From: Alterisphingorhabdus sp038748365
GTDB taxonomy: Bacteria; Pseudomonadota; Alphaproteobacteria; Sphingomonadales; Sphingomonadaceae
DNA length: 64,000 bases
Assembly: GCA_038748365.1 (NCBI GenBank)
Contig: JBCDIZ010000012.1
Span: forward strand, 8,254-72,253
Reading direction: 5' to 3'
Position numbers and translations under genes: made by a program. The notes below the pieces were generated by a model, which searched no databases, was not told where the DNA came from, and worked only from the letters and a program-made list of their open reading frames with translations. Positions 16,238-24,611 of this stretch are shown piece after piece. The number at the start of each line of letters is the position of its first letter. Positions within the stretch are counted from its first letter, which is position 1.

Positions 16238-17317
16238 ATGGCAGAAGAAGCGCAGAGCGGTTTCCCAACTGTGGCCGAAGCCTTTGCCAATCAGGTGGAC
16301 TATTGCACCGCCAATGGCGCGCCGATCACGGCGCGGGTATGTGAAGCGCTTTCGGCACTTCTGCATCAGGACAAACAGGCGGCGGACACCGCTTTTGGCC
16401 GCCGGGTTCTTGGCTGGGAGGGGCATCCTCTGGGGGACGCGCTGCCGCTGAGATGTGCGGGCGGGTTTCATGCGCTACATCTTGCCGATATGGAGCCTGA
16501 TCTCATGCCGCTTTATGCTGGCGAAGCGACTGCGCTCGCCAATGCCGAAAAGCTGATTGGTAACGCGCTCGAACGGCATGAGGTGTTTTTGTTGCCCTGG
16601 CTCGACACCCCGCCGCAAACCAATGAGGCCGGCCGGTCGAGCAATTTTGCCGCTGCGCTGTTATGGCTGGCGGATCAGGGCCTGCCACCCCGTTTTGCCT
16701 TGAATGAACTCGGCTCCAGCGCCGGGATCAACCTGATGATGGACCGCTTCGATTATGATCTCGCCGGAGTATCGGTCGGGCCGGGCAATGCCGCTATCCA
16801 GCTCAAACCCGAATGGCGCGGTTCTCCGCCACCGAAAGCGGACATAGAGATCGTCTCGATTCAAGGCGCGGATATCAACCCGATTGATCTTACCGATGAT
16901 GTCGCTGCTGCGCGGCTAAAGGCGTATATCTGGCCGGAAAATCTTGATCGTTTCCACCGCATGGAAGCAGCCATAGCCGAGGCACATAAACAACCGCCCA
17001 AACTGATCCATGCCGATGCCGCTGATTTTGTCGATACCATGCTGGCCGAGCCGCAACAGCCGGGTACGACGCGGGTGCTGATGCATTCGATTGTCTGGCA
17101 ATATCTGCCTAATGAAACACAGCAACGCATCACCGAAGCGATGGAAGCGGCCAGTGCACAGGCTACACCCGATACGCCACTCGCCTGGGTGATGCTGGAA
17201 GCCAATCGCACCATGCTGCGCCATGAACTAAAGCTGCGCTATTGGCCCGGCAGCGCGGACTGGACCACGCTCGGCACCGCCCATGCGCATGGCAAATGGG
17301 TGCAGTGGCTAGATTAA
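16238..17317 (+). CDS. DUF2332 family protein
   Basis: 359 residues, no signal peptide. The family marks are visible: an early FANQVDYCTANGAPITARVCEAL-like N-terminal block, FALNELGSSAGINLMMDRFDY in the middle, and VLMHSIVWQYLPNETQQRI near the end. DUF2332 proteins are uncharacterised; the NELGSSAGINL motif with a later acidic strand has a methyltransferase-like look, but no cofactor motif is certain. It is divergent from hisG, with 44 bases between starts. Function unknown. Confidence 0.85.
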   Translation: MAEEAQSGFPTVAEAFANQVDYCTANGAPITARVCEALSALLHQDKQAADTAFGRRVLGWEGHPLGDALPLRCAGGFHALHLADMEPDLMPLYAGEATALANAEKLIGNALERHEVFLLPWLDTPPQTNEAGRSSNFAAALLWLADQGLPPRFALNELGSSAGINLMMDRFDYDLAGVSVGPGNAAIQLKPEWRGSPPPKADIEIVSIQGADINPIDLTDDVAAARLKAYIWPENLDRFHRMEAAIAEAHKQPPKLIHADAADFVDTMLAEPQQPGTTRVLMHSIVWQYLPNETQQRITEAMEAASAQATPDTPLAWVMLEANRTMLRHELKLRYWPGSADWTTLGTAHAHGKWVQWLD

Positions 17318-17324
17318 TCATTTA

Positions 17325-17474
17325 TCGTCGGCCCCGCGCTGGGGGGGCCAAGGCTGTTTGTTTCGCGCAAAGACACGAAGAGATAACGCAAACAAGAACC
17401 TTCTTTGCGCCTTCGCGTCTTTGCGTAAGTCTTTTTAAGAGAAGCCCTGGCCCCGCCTGCGCGGGGCCGACGAG
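17325..17474. repeat. About 150-base imperfect inverted repeat between convergent genes
   Basis: The outer arms share TCGTCGGCCCCGCGC in opposite orientation, and the inner parts share GCAAAGAC.CGAAG in opposite orientation, so the whole element could fold as one long hairpin. It sits between the ends of the DUF2332 and hydrolase genes. A related CGCAAAG-rich patch occurs at about 21318-21385. Probably a non-coding intergenic repeat or terminator-like structure. Confidence 0.6.
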
Positions 17475-17565
17475 ATTGAAAAGTTATTCCATATATTAGG
17501 CTTTGGGACAGATTCCGGAATTCGCAGGAATGGCGCACTAAGCGCAAAAAAGATTCGTCGAATCT

Positions 17566-18474
17566 CTAATTCAAAAATGCATCCATCGCATCGGTCACCG
17601 CCGCATGATTTTCCCAGGTAACAAAATGCCCGCCCGGTAGCTTCACCAACTTCAAATCCTTGATCAGCGCATCAATGCCATCCAGCAATGACGGCCGCAG
17701 CGCATGGTCATCCATGGCCCAGATCAGCAGCACCGGCATTTTCAGCACCGGAAAGGGCTTGTCGAGAAACGCTTGCACCGCTGGCGGCGGCGGGCCGTCA
17801 TAATCGACCGGCGGAATGGTGATCGCGCTGGCACGATACCAGTTGATCATCGCGGTAAAGGCGCCGGGCGTCTGCCATTGCTGCAGATAGATTTTCCGCT
17901 CCTCTTCCGGGATCGGCGACTGCACATGATCGGCAAAATTCTCTTTGTAATAGGCATCCCAGCCCTTGCGCTCGACATAGGCTTCAAAGTCCGGCCCGCG
18001 AAAGGCGGTGATATATTGCGTCGCGGCGCGCTGGTCCGGATCGGTATAGATGGCTTTCTGATAGGTATAGGGATGCGGCGCATTGGCGATGATCAGCTTC
18101 GCCACCCGGTTGGGATGCGTCAGCGCTGTTGCCCAGGCCCCGGCCCCGCCCCAATCATGCCCGGTCAGTATGAATCTATCGACGCCCAGCGCATCGGCCA
18201 GCGCCACCACATCACCGACCAGCTTTTGCACCGTATATTGGCTCACGCCCTCGGGCTTGGACGATCCGGCATAACCGCGCTGATCGGGCGCAATCACCCG
18301 GTGCGTCTTAGCGAAATGCACTATCTGATGCCGCCAGGTGCGGTGCGATTCGGGGAAACCATGGAGCAGGATCAGCGGCGGAGCATCCTCCGCACCGGCC
18401 AGGGCGACGTCGAGTTCCACGCCGGTTGAGAGGGTTATGCGTGTAAGGTCGAAGGGGGGAATGTGATCAGTCAT
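17566..18474 (-). CDS. Alpha/beta hydrolase, epoxide hydrolase-like
   Basis: 302 residues from ATG 18474 (GGAGAGAG upstream). The longer frame to 18552 is rejected because its extra residues (STSSGRTER) are encoded by a palindromic repeat. Motifs: HGFPESHRTWRHQI oxyanion block, nucleophile Asp in GHDWGGAGAW, and a C-terminal GGHFVTWENH with the catalytic His. An Asp nucleophile in this context is typical of epoxide hydrolases and some dehalogenases. The substrate is unknown; soluble, cytosolic. Confidence 0.88.
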   Translation of the reverse strand: MTDHIPPFDLTRITLSTGVELDVALAGAEDAPPLILLHGFPESHRTWRHQIVHFAKTHRVIAPDQRGYAGSSKPEGVSQYTVQKLVGDVVALADALGVDRFILTGHDWGGAGAWATALTHPNRVAKLIIANAPHPYTYQKAIYTDPDQRAATQYITAFRGPDFEAYVERKGWDAYYKENFADHVQSPIPEEERKIYLQQWQTPGAFTAMINWYRASAITIPPVDYDGPPPPAVQAFLDKPFPVLKMPVLLIWAMDDHALRPSLLDGIDALIKDLKLVKLPGGHFVTWENHAAVTDAMDAFLN

Positions 18475-18488
18475 GGTTCTTACTCTCT

Positions 18489-18567
18489 CCGTTCGCCCTG
18501 AGCTTGTCGAAGGGCTGCTCTTCACTTTGAAGAAAGCACAAGGCTTCGACAAGCTCAGCCCGAACGG
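18489..18567. repeat. REP-like inverted repeat, copy 1 (CTGAGCTTGTCGAAGG family)
   Basis: Two 26-27-base arms in opposite orientation (first arm CCGTTCGCCCTGAGCTTG..., second its near-exact reverse complement) around a 25-base spacer, upstream of the hydrolase start codon. Two more copies occur at 46153-46225 and 46528-46605. Confidence 0.92.
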
Positions 18568-18588
18568 TGCGGGTTTAGCAAGCCAACA

Positions 18589-19482
18589 CTAACTCCGCCC
18601 CTGCGTCAATGGCACTTCAGGGATGGGAATAAATTCCTCCTCATCCCCCGGAACCTTGGGGAAACGCCCTGCATTCCAGTCCTCTTTCGCTTGCCTGATG
18701 CGTTCATTCGACGAAGACACGAAATTCCACCAGATATGGCGGCTGCTGCCAATCGGCGCGCCGCCGAGCAGCATGGCGCGGCCGCCGCTGATGCTTTCCA
18801 GACTGGGTTTCTCGCCGGGCGCCAGAACATAGAGGGTGAACAGTTCCATCGGCATGCCGGCAATCGCTGCATCGCCTTCGACCAGAACCAGCGCGCGTTC
18901 ATCGGCGTCGCTGTCAATCGGGATCGTGCCACCTGCCCCCAGCATTATATCGGCATAGATGGTCGGGCTGTGGCAGGTGGTGGGTGCGGATTGGCCCCAG
19001 AGATCGCCCATAATCACCCGTGCCTGCACCTTGTTGTCCTCAATCAGAGGCAGAGCATCGGCCCCGACATTCTCAAACGCCGGATCAATCTCTTCCTTGC
19101 CATCGGGCAGTGCCAGCCAGGTCTGCATACCGAACAGCTTCGGCCCGGCCTCCATCTCGCTTTCAGGTGAACGCTCGGAATGGACAATACCCTTGCCCGC
19201 CGTCATCAGATTGACCTCTCCGGGGCGGATAGTCTGGAAACTGCCGACGCTGTCGCGATGGTCAATGGCGCCCTCAAACAGATAGGTGACCGTGGCAAGG
19301 CCGATATGCGGATGCGGTCGGACGCCCATATCAGCGCCGACCTTAAGCTCGGCGGGACCAAATGCATCAACGAAGATAAATGGTCCGACCATCGCCCTTT
19401 TTCGCGAGGGCAATATCCGCCGCACCGCAAATGCGCCGAGATCATGGGTGACGGGAAGAATTGTCTCGCTGATAAAAGTCAA
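18589..19482 (-). CDS. Pirin family protein
   Basis: 297 residues, full pirin length. N-terminal bicupin motif PHPHIGLATVTYLFEGAIDH carries the metal-binding histidines, followed by GEVNLMTAGKGIVHSE with the next ligands. Bacterial pirins include quercetin dioxygenases and enzyme-binding redox proteins; which applies is unknown. The only start giving the full N-terminus is TTG at 19482, placed in a TTGA overlap with the upstream small gene, which suggests translational coupling to the BrnT operon. The C-terminal half retains the second cupin (ALVLVEGDAAIAG). Confidence 0.9.
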   Translation of the reverse strand: MTFISETILPVTHDLGAFAVRRILPSRKRAMVGPFIFVDAFGPAELKVGADMGVRPHPHIGLATVTYLFEGAIDHRDSVGSFQTIRPGEVNLMTAGKGIVHSERSPESEMEAGPKLFGMQTWLALPDGKEEIDPAFENVGADALPLIEDNKVQARVIMGDLWGQSAPTTCHSPTIYADIMLGAGGTIPIDSDADERALVLVEGDAAIAGMPMELFTLYVLAPGEKPSLESISGGRAMLLGGAPIGSSRHIWWNFVSSSNERIRQAKEDWNAGRFPKVPGDEEEFIPIPEVPLTQGRS

Positions 19483-19712
19483 TTTTTCGAATATTCTGCT
19501 TGGGCGAACTTTTCTTTGAGCGCGCTTACTATTAATGTGATCTGACTCTCAAGATGTGGGCTGCCGCGAACAACTTCACGCGCCGAAAAGTCGAGCAATT
19601 GGAGCGCATAATCCAGGGAAATTTCACCAGCGTCCACTCTTAGCGAGAGCATATCCATCTGAAGCCTGAGTGCCAGCATTGCTACCGCTTCTGTTCCTTC
19701 TTCCTGACTCAT
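19479..19712 (-). CDS. Small unknown protein coupled to the BrnT toxin operon
   Basis: 77 residues, predicted mostly helical and acidic (MSQEEGTEAVAMLALRLQMD, a central ISLDYALQLLDFSAREVV and a C-terminal LIVSALKEKFAQ). I recognise no family. It begins in a 4-base ATGA overlap with the antitoxin-position gene and ends in a TTGA overlap with pirin. Its fixed position suggests a third component or a helix-rich partner of the toxin operon, but nothing in the sequence proves this. Confidence 0.7.
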   Translation of the reverse strand: MSQEEGTEAVAMLALRLQMDMLSLRVDAGEISLDYALQLLDFSAREVVRGSPHLESQITLIVSALKEKFAQAEYSKN

Positions 19713-19921
19713 GCCGCCAAGCGATCCTGTGTCGCAAAAGCAGACTGTACAGAAAAAGCCGACGTGACAGTGTCGGCCTCACTGACAAATTTTACCCCGC
19801 TATCCTTTACAAAGGCCCGGCTCATCTGTGGTCCGAGAATCTCACTATTTGGTATTGCTCTGGCAAAGTCCTGCTGTGTCCAGAAAGGATTATCAGGATC
19901 CTCAAGATCACGATTTCTCAT
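19709..19921 (-). CDS. BrnA-position antitoxin candidate without ribbon-helix-helix domain
   Basis: 70 residues. The N-terminus (DPDNPFWTQQDFARAIPNSE) matches the start seen in BrnA-type and related antitoxins, the segment that wraps the toxin. The usual C-terminal ribbon-helix-helix DNA-binding domain is missing; the tail is Ser/Thr/Ala-rich instead. It starts inside the 3' end of the brnT gene (14-base overlap) and overlaps the next gene by ATGA. Likely the neutralising partner of BrnT, with autoregulation lost or moved to another protein. Start codon ATG 19921. Confidence 0.65.
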   Translation of the reverse strand: MRNRDLEDPDNPFWTQQDFARAIPNSEILGPQMSRAFVKDSGVKFVSEADTVTSAFSVQSAFATQDRLAA

Positions 19922-20171
19922 AGCGTTTCATTTCCTTTTCGTGCGCTCGCCGAAAACTTATCAGCCGGACGGTCTGCTGACTAATTGTGAATGCTATCAT
20001 ATACCCCAAACCGTCAATTCTGCCAAAAGATCGGTAGCGCTCCTCTCGGTAATTGCGCCTTTTATCTTCAATGGTCACAGGTTCCCGATCAAAACCATTA
20101 AATGAATCCAAACCAAACCCATGTTTACGGCGATTAGCTTCGCTTTTCGCAGGGTCGAAGACAAATCTCAT
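19908..20171 (-). CDS. brnT: BrnT family toxin (RelE-like ribonuclease)
   Basis: 87 residues. FVFDPAKSEANRRKHGFGLD is the BrnT N-terminal signature, with later EERYRSFGRIDG and QTVRLISFRRAHEKEMKRYE, carrying the basic residues expected in the RNA-cleaving site. BrnT toxins are RelE-fold ribonucleases that arrest translation. It is the first gene of a run of four overlapping leftward genes ending with pirin. Complete and without visible lesions. Base composition is slightly richer in A+T than its neighbours, consistent with acquisition. Confidence 0.85.
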   Translation of the reverse strand: MRFVFDPAKSEANRRKHGFGLDSFNGFDREPVTIEDKRRNYREERYRSFGRIDGLGYMIAFTISQQTVRLISFRRAHEKEMKRYEKS

Positions 20172-20183
20172 AGTGCTTTTACG

Positions 20184-20459
20184 TTATTCACCCGGCGCGC
20201 TGGCCTTGATCGCCATGGCATGCACCCGTTCACCCGGCAAATCGCCCAGCGCCTTGTTGACCATGCGCTGCCGCTGGAGGCGGGATACGCCTTCAAAAGC
20301 GGCGCTCTCGATCACCACGGTGAAGTGCGATTCCCCGCTGCCATCATCGCCCATATGGCCGCGATGGCTGGCGCTGTCGTTGATAACTTCCAGCCTTTCC
20401 GGGGCAAAGGCCTCGGTCAGAAGCTGGGTGATTTCCTGCTGAACGCTGATTTTCTCCAT
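20184..20459 (-). CDS. BolA family protein
   Basis: 91 residues from ATG 20459. The BolA/IbaG fold is visible in QQEITQLLTEAFAPERLEVIND, the SHFTVVIESAAFEGVSRLQRQRMVNKAL block with the conserved core and the VHAMAIKA end. BolA proteins bind glutaredoxins and [2Fe-2S] clusters and affect stress-linked regulation. It is divergent from the J-domain gene, the standard alphaproteobacterial order bolA / J-domain / cobS. The longer frame upstream is antisense to the J-domain leader. Confidence 0.93.
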   Translation of the reverse strand: MEKISVQQEITQLLTEAFAPERLEVINDSASHRGHMGDDGSGESHFTVVIESAAFEGVSRLQRQRMVNKALGDLPGERVHAMAIKASAPGE

Positions 20460-20547
20460 GGCCACCAAGTTAGGGGTAAGCCGCAATGTCGACAAGGGCA
20501 AAGCAGCACCTATATTGATAGCTTCATGCAGAGCTATCCAATCTCCC

Positions 20548-21165
20548 ATGCCCAAGCGCACTGACCGCTTCCATGGCCGCTATGAAGGTAGCGGACGGCG
20601 CTGCGATTGGCCCGGTTGCAACAAGCCGGGCGAATTCCGCGCGCCGCCTGAGGACGTGCGCGCCGGGGCCTCGCGCTATGATGGGCCGGGCGAATGGCGC
20701 TGGTTCTGCCTCGACCATATCCGCGCCTTCAACCAAGGCTATAACTATTTCGCGGGCATGAGCATGGACGAGATTTACGAGGCGCAACGCCCGGCCAGCG
20801 GCTGGGATACGGAAACCCGCGCCTTTGCCAGCGCCTCAGTGGATGCGCCGCGCTGGGCCGATTTTCATGATCCGCTTGATGCCATAGGCGCGAAGTTCAA
20901 GGAGAACCTCAAGCAGCGCTCGCAAGCGGCCAAAGATGCCGCCGGGCTGGATGGCGTGCACCCTTTCAACCGCAGCGAGCAAAAGGCGCTGGAAACGCTG
21001 GGCCTGACCACCGATGCTGACCGCCAGACGATCAGGCGGCGCTATTCCGCTTTGGTGCGCAAATATCATCCGGATCGCAATGGCGGCAATCGGGCCTATG
21101 AGAAGCAGCTACAGGCGGTGGTTGAGGCGTATCAGCGGCTGAGAAAGTCGGCGGTGTTCGTTTAG
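20548..21165 (+). CDS. J-domain protein with N-terminal zinc-binding-like segment
   Basis: 205 residues from ATG 20548. The C-terminal 65 residues form a J domain (ALETLGLTTDADRQTIRRRY) with the HPD motif in KYHPDRNGG, which stimulates DnaK ATPase. The N-terminal part has CDWPGC and a later FCLDH that could bind a metal. This J-protein lies between bolA and cobS throughout alphaproteobacteria; the client is unknown. Cytosolic, no signal peptide. Confidence 0.9.
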   Translation: MPKRTDRFHGRYEGSGRRCDWPGCNKPGEFRAPPEDVRAGASRYDGPGEWRWFCLDHIRAFNQGYNYFAGMSMDEIYEAQRPASGWDTETRAFASASVDAPRWADFHDPLDAIGAKFKENLKQRSQAAKDAAGLDGVHPFNRSEQKALETLGLTTDADRQTIRRRYSALVRKYHPDRNGGNRAYEKQLQAVVEAYQRLRKSAVFV

Positions 21166-21193
21166 TGAACAGCCGAAACCACAGCATTCATAT

Positions 21194-21259
21194 CCGTTCG
21201 TGTCGAGCGAAGTCGAGACACCTACGCACATGTCTCTCGACTTCGCTCGAGACGAACGG
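21194..21259. repeat. Palindromic intergenic repeat, second family
   Basis: Arms of 27-29 bases in opposite orientation (CCGTTCGTGTCGAGCGAAG.. and its near reverse complement) around a 10-base spacer, 28 bases after the J-domain gene stop. It lies between two convergent genes and could serve as a transcription end. Confidence 0.85.
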
Positions 21260-21400
21260 AAACCTGGGGACCCTCCCCGAATCCCTCCCGCTTGCGGGAA
21301 GGGAGTATGATTTTCACGCAAAGGCGCAAAGATTTTGAAGAGGTAGCATCTTGATGCAACAGCCTTCGCGACCTTCGCGAGAAACATAAAGTTGTTACAC

Positions 21401-22186
21401 TTAGCCGTTCCGCGCACCCACCAGACCAAATGGCGCGCCTTGCGGGTCAATAGCATTGACCGAGAAATCACCGCCGGGGATTTCCATCGGACCAACCGTC
21501 ACCTGACCGCCCTCGGCCTTTATCGTCTCCACCGCCTTATCAATATCGGCGACACGGAAATAATAGTTCCACATCGCCATTGGTGCCTCGGCGGGCTTTT
21601 GCATCATCCCGGCAATTGAATAATCACCATGCTGCATCATGTGATATGTGCCCATCGGCCCCATATCCATGCTCTCGCCAGCGGCCCAGCCAAGTTGCTC
21701 ACCATAAAAACCCTTCGCTGCTTCCGGGTCATCACACATCAGCTCATTCCAGGCGCAATGGCCGACCTTTGGCTCATGTTTGGCATAGGCCGGACTGTCG
21801 CTCGGTTGCTCGCCTTTCATGATATAGAACATCGCGCCTGATGGATCGGCGATGAAGCTCATCCGGCCAACACCGGGGATATTCCAGGGCTGCATATGCA
21901 CTGTGCCGCCCGCCTTGCCGATAGCCTCGGCGCTGGCATCGACATCATCAACCTCAACATAGCCCATCCAGAAAGGCCGACCGCCGCCGCTTTTCATTTC
22001 CTCAGTCAGCGGCATCATGCCGCCAATCCCGGCATCGCCAGCGGTGAAGAAATGATATTCGGTATCGGGCATGCCGGAGTCAGTGAAATTCCAGCCAACC
22101 ACCTTGCCATAGAAATCCTCAGCCGCCGCCAGATCACTGGTCACCAGCTCATACCATGTAAATTCGCCATGCACATTATTCGCCAT
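21401..22186 (-). CDS. VOC family protein, two glyoxalase-like domains
   Basis: 261 residues from ATG 22186; GAGGGAGG sits 6 bases before it and directly abuts the alternative ATG at 22192. Two tandem VOC modules begin FTWYELVTSDLAAAEDFYGK and CAWNELMCDDPEAAKGFYGE, with matching AIGKAGG/TIKAEGG and FIADPSGA/AIDPQGAPF blocks. Two-domain VOC proteins of this type are annotated as glyoxalase or bleomycin-resistance-like; the substrate is unknown. Next to DUF1428, both read leftward. Confidence 0.9.
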   Translation of the reverse strand: MANNVHGEFTWYELVTSDLAAAEDFYGKVVGWNFTDSGMPDTEYHFFTAGDAGIGGMMPLTEEMKSGGGRPFWMGYVEVDDVDASAEAIGKAGGTVHMQPWNIPGVGRMSFIADPSGAMFYIMKGEQPSDSPAYAKHEPKVGHCAWNELMCDDPEAAKGFYGEQLGWAAGESMDMGPMGTYHMMQHGDYSIAGMMQKPAEAPMAMWNYYFRVADIDKAVETIKAEGGQVTVGPMEIPGGDFSVNAIDPQGAPFGLVGARNG

Positions 22187-22214
22187 GGTCATCCTCCCTC
22201 TTCTCTAAAAAGCC

Positions 22215-22586
22215 CTATTTCTCCAGCGTATAGACAGGTTCAAAGCCGCCCATAATCATCCGCGAACCGTCAAACGGCACCGGATGTTTCTCGCGGTCGA
22301 AACGCGGATCGTCCTTTACCAGCTCCTGCAGCTTAGCCATCGCGCTGTCACGGGTTTCCTTGTCGGGCCATTCCATAAAGGTGAAGACCACCGCTTCGCT
22401 CTCATCCGCGTCCACGGCGGTGAAGAAATCGTTTTTCTTGCCTTTGGGCACGTCCGACTGCCAGCTTTCGACCACCCGAATGAGCCCCATATCCATAAAC
22501 ATCGGATTGATCAGCGCAGCATGGTCAATAAAGGCCTGCTTATTCTCTTTCGGTACTGCGAGTACAAAACCATCTATAAAAGACAT
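22215..22586 (-). CDS. DUF1428 family protein (YbaA-like)
   Basis: 123 residues with the family start FIDGFVLAVPKENKQAFIDH, the ESWQSDVPKGKKNDFF block and EAVVFTFMEWPDKETRD. DUF1428 proteins adopt a ferredoxin-like dimeric fold of the ABM type; the function is unknown. It is upstream of the VOC gene by 28 bases and divergent from cobS, whose start lies 183 bases away. Cytosolic. Confidence 0.92.
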   Translation of the reverse strand: MSFIDGFVLAVPKENKQAFIDHAALINPMFMDMGLIRVVESWQSDVPKGKKNDFFTAVDADESEAVVFTFMEWPDKETRDSAMAKLQELVKDDPRFDREKHPVPFDGSRMIMGGFEPVYTLEK

Positions 22587-22769
22587 TGCGAGAATCCCCC
22601 CTTCTTATTCAATTTTCGCTACGGCACAGTAGAGCCTGTTTCCATCACTACCATGGCAATACGGCGAAGGCGCAGAAAAAACCGATACCCTGCATGCATA
22701 GCGGTCTTGCGCTACCCCGCGCCGCATGACTATGTGCATTGCACAACAGGAAACACAGGCAGAGACGGC

Positions 22770-23759
22770 ATGAGTGATATCCCCAATGAGATCCCCCCCG
22801 GCACTGGCGACACAGTGATGGCCGCGCCCGACAAGATGGTGTCCGCACGCGATCTGTTCGGGCTGGATGTGGATATGGAAATTCCGGCCTTTTCCGAAGC
22901 CGATCCGCGCGTGCCCGATCTCGATCCGGCCTATGTTTTTGACCATGATACCACATTGGCGGTGCTGGCGGGCTTTGCCCATAACCGCCGGGTGATGATT
23001 CAGGGCTATCACGGCACCGGCAAATCAACCCATATCGAGCAGATTGCGGCGCGGCTGAACTGGCCGTGTATCCGTATCAATCTTGACGCGCATATTTCCC
23101 GTATCGATCTGGTCGGCCGCGATGCGATCGTGTTAAAAGATGGCAAGCAAGTCACCGAATTCCGCGAGGGCCTGCTGCCATGGGCATTGCAGACGCCAAC
23201 CGCTCTGGTGTTTGATGAATATGATGCCGGTCGCCCTGATGTGATGTTTGTCATCCAGCGTGTTCTCGAGACCGAGGGTAAGCTGACCCTGCTCGACCAG
23301 AACCGGGTAATCCGTCCTAATCCGTTCTTCCGCCTGTTCGCCACCGCCAACACCGTGGGTCTCGGCGATACCAGCGGGCTGTACCATGGCACGCACCAGA
23401 TCAACCAGGGCCAGATGGACCGCTGGAACATTGTCTGCACGCTGAACTATCTCCCCGCCGAGACCGAGGCCAAGGTCATCCTCTCCAAGGTCGGCGAGAC
23501 CGATCCGAGCGTCGTAGAGAAGATGGTCAAGGTCGCCGATCTGTCACGGCAAGGCTTTATCAATGGCGATATCTCGACCGTGATGAGCCCCCGCACCGTG
23601 ATCAGCTGGGCCCAGAACGCCGCGATCTTCCACAATATCGGCTTCGCCTTCCGCCTCTCTTTCCTCAACAAATGCGATGAGGCCGAACGGATGCTGGTTG
23701 CGGAATATTATCAGCGGGTGTTCGGTGAGGATTTGCCGGAGAGTGTTGTCGGCGGGTGA
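22770..23759 (+). CDS. cobS: CobS-type AAA+ ATPase (cobaltochelatase small subunit homologue)
   Basis: 329 residues from ATG 22770. Walker A GYHGTGKS near residue 79, Walker B LVFDEYD near 145, sensor FATANTVGLGD, and the CobS-specific N-terminus (SARDLFGLDVDMEIPAFSEA). With CobT it forms a MoxR-like ring that drives cobalt insertion by CobN in aerobic B12 synthesis. No cobN lies in the window; sphingomonads often keep cobS/cobT without a full B12 path, so the role here may differ. cobT is 8.6 kb downstream rather than adjacent. Confidence 0.95.
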   Translation: MSDIPNEIPPGTGDTVMAAPDKMVSARDLFGLDVDMEIPAFSEADPRVPDLDPAYVFDHDTTLAVLAGFAHNRRVMIQGYHGTGKSTHIEQIAARLNWPCIRINLDAHISRIDLVGRDAIVLKDGKQVTEFREGLLPWALQTPTALVFDEYDAGRPDVMFVIQRVLETEGKLTLLDQNRVIRPNPFFRLFATANTVGLGDTSGLYHGTHQINQGQMDRWNIVCTLNYLPAETEAKVILSKVGETDPSVVEKMVKVADLSRQGFINGDISTVMSPRTVISWAQNAAIFHNIGFAFRLSFLNKCDEAERMLVAEYYQRVFGEDLPESVVGG

Positions 23760-23789
23760 TTATAATAAGCGTAAGAAATTCCCAACATA

Positions 23790-24317
23790 ATGTTAGATTG
23801 GTTTGAAGCACATAAAAACCTTGCAGGTTGGGCACAGGTTCTCGGTGCTATGCTTGCGCTGGCAGTTACTTATCTTACTGCTTTTGTGCCAATCTGGAGA
23901 CGCAAGAAACAACTTAGGAATGCAGCGGCCCGTCTACTAGCTAATGGCTATGAAGCGATTGAGAGCTACAGTAGAACTTCAGAGTATGGGACACCCTTAC
24001 CGATCTCTCTTCGTCAAGCCGCATTAAGTATGGGAAAAGTGGCTGAGGAAATGAGCCGCTTCCCGATATATGAACTGGAAGACCAAGGTAGCAACTCCCT
24101 CGCCCGGCGCCTAGTAGCTATGGGGCAGAACCTAAGTTCAATGCAGCTCGTTCTAGAAAGCATGGCTAGCGAACTATCCGAGCGTCCTATGGATCATGAG
24201 GACAGAGAAGCGTTGCGAACTTTACTGCAAATGTCACTAGAAACAGCAGAGGCTTTGCTGCTGGGCAAAATTATGTCGCGTCCAGAGCCACCAAATCCAT
24301 TACAGGAAACGCTCTAA
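23790..24317 (+). CDS. Unknown protein with one N-terminal membrane helix
   Basis: 175 residues. A hydrophobic segment (about residues 14-36, WAQVLGAMLALAVTYLTAFV) is followed by a basic anchor RRKKQ and then a long helical, Gln- and Glu-rich cytosolic part. No family recognised; lengths and topology recall small membrane proteins found near toxin-antitoxin or mobile genes. Codon use is richer in A+T than in cobS, and the gene lies at the left edge of the block that separates cobS from cobT. No signal peptide cleavage site is evident. Confidence 0.65.
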   Translation: MLDWFEAHKNLAGWAQVLGAMLALAVTYLTAFVPIWRRKKQLRNAAARLLANGYEAIESYSRTSEYGTPLPISLRQAALSMGKVAEEMSRFPIYELEDQGSNSLARRLVAMGQNLSSMQLVLESMASELSERPMDHEDREALRTLLQMSLETAEALLLGKIMSRPEPPNPLQETL

Positions 24318-24357
24318 ACGCCTTGTGACAAATATGGCTAGATGTTATAACTCCCGT

Positions 24358-24609
24358 ATGAACAAACCATCAACTCCCCCCGCTGGCCATGCGCTCAAGC
24401 TGGTCAAAATTGGCAACAGCACCGGCGTTATTCTGCCCAAGGAATGGCTTGAGAAAAGGGGCTTGAAACAGGGTGATGAGCTGTCCTTGTCTGAGGACGA
24501 AGACGGCTTCACCCTCAAGCCCAGCGATTCCGATTTTGCCGAGCAGATGAAGGCCGCGCGCGAGGTGATGATGCGGCGCAAGCGGGCGTTGCGCGAACTG
24601 GCAAAATAG
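24358..24609 (+). CDS. AbrB/MazE-type antitoxin
   Basis: 83 residues from ATG 24358. The SpoVT/AbrB swapped-hairpin domain is clear: ALKLVKIGNSTGVILPKEW, LKQGDELSLSEDEDGFTL. The C-terminal helix (MKAAREVMMRRKRALREL) would bind the toxin. The Doc-type toxin follows 2 bases after its stop, the normal antitoxin-first order. It should repress its own promoter. A GTG start at 24325 is possible but adds unrelated residues. Confidence 0.92.
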   Translation: MNKPSTPPAGHALKLVKIGNSTGVILPKEWLEKRGLKQGDELSLSEDEDGFTLKPSDSDFAEQMKAAREVMMRRKRALRELAK

Positions 24610-24611
24610 CC

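Noticed and set aside
22284..22769. 5' extension of cobS
   Set aside because: Antisense to DUF1428 and without family similarity; the CobS start fits 22770.
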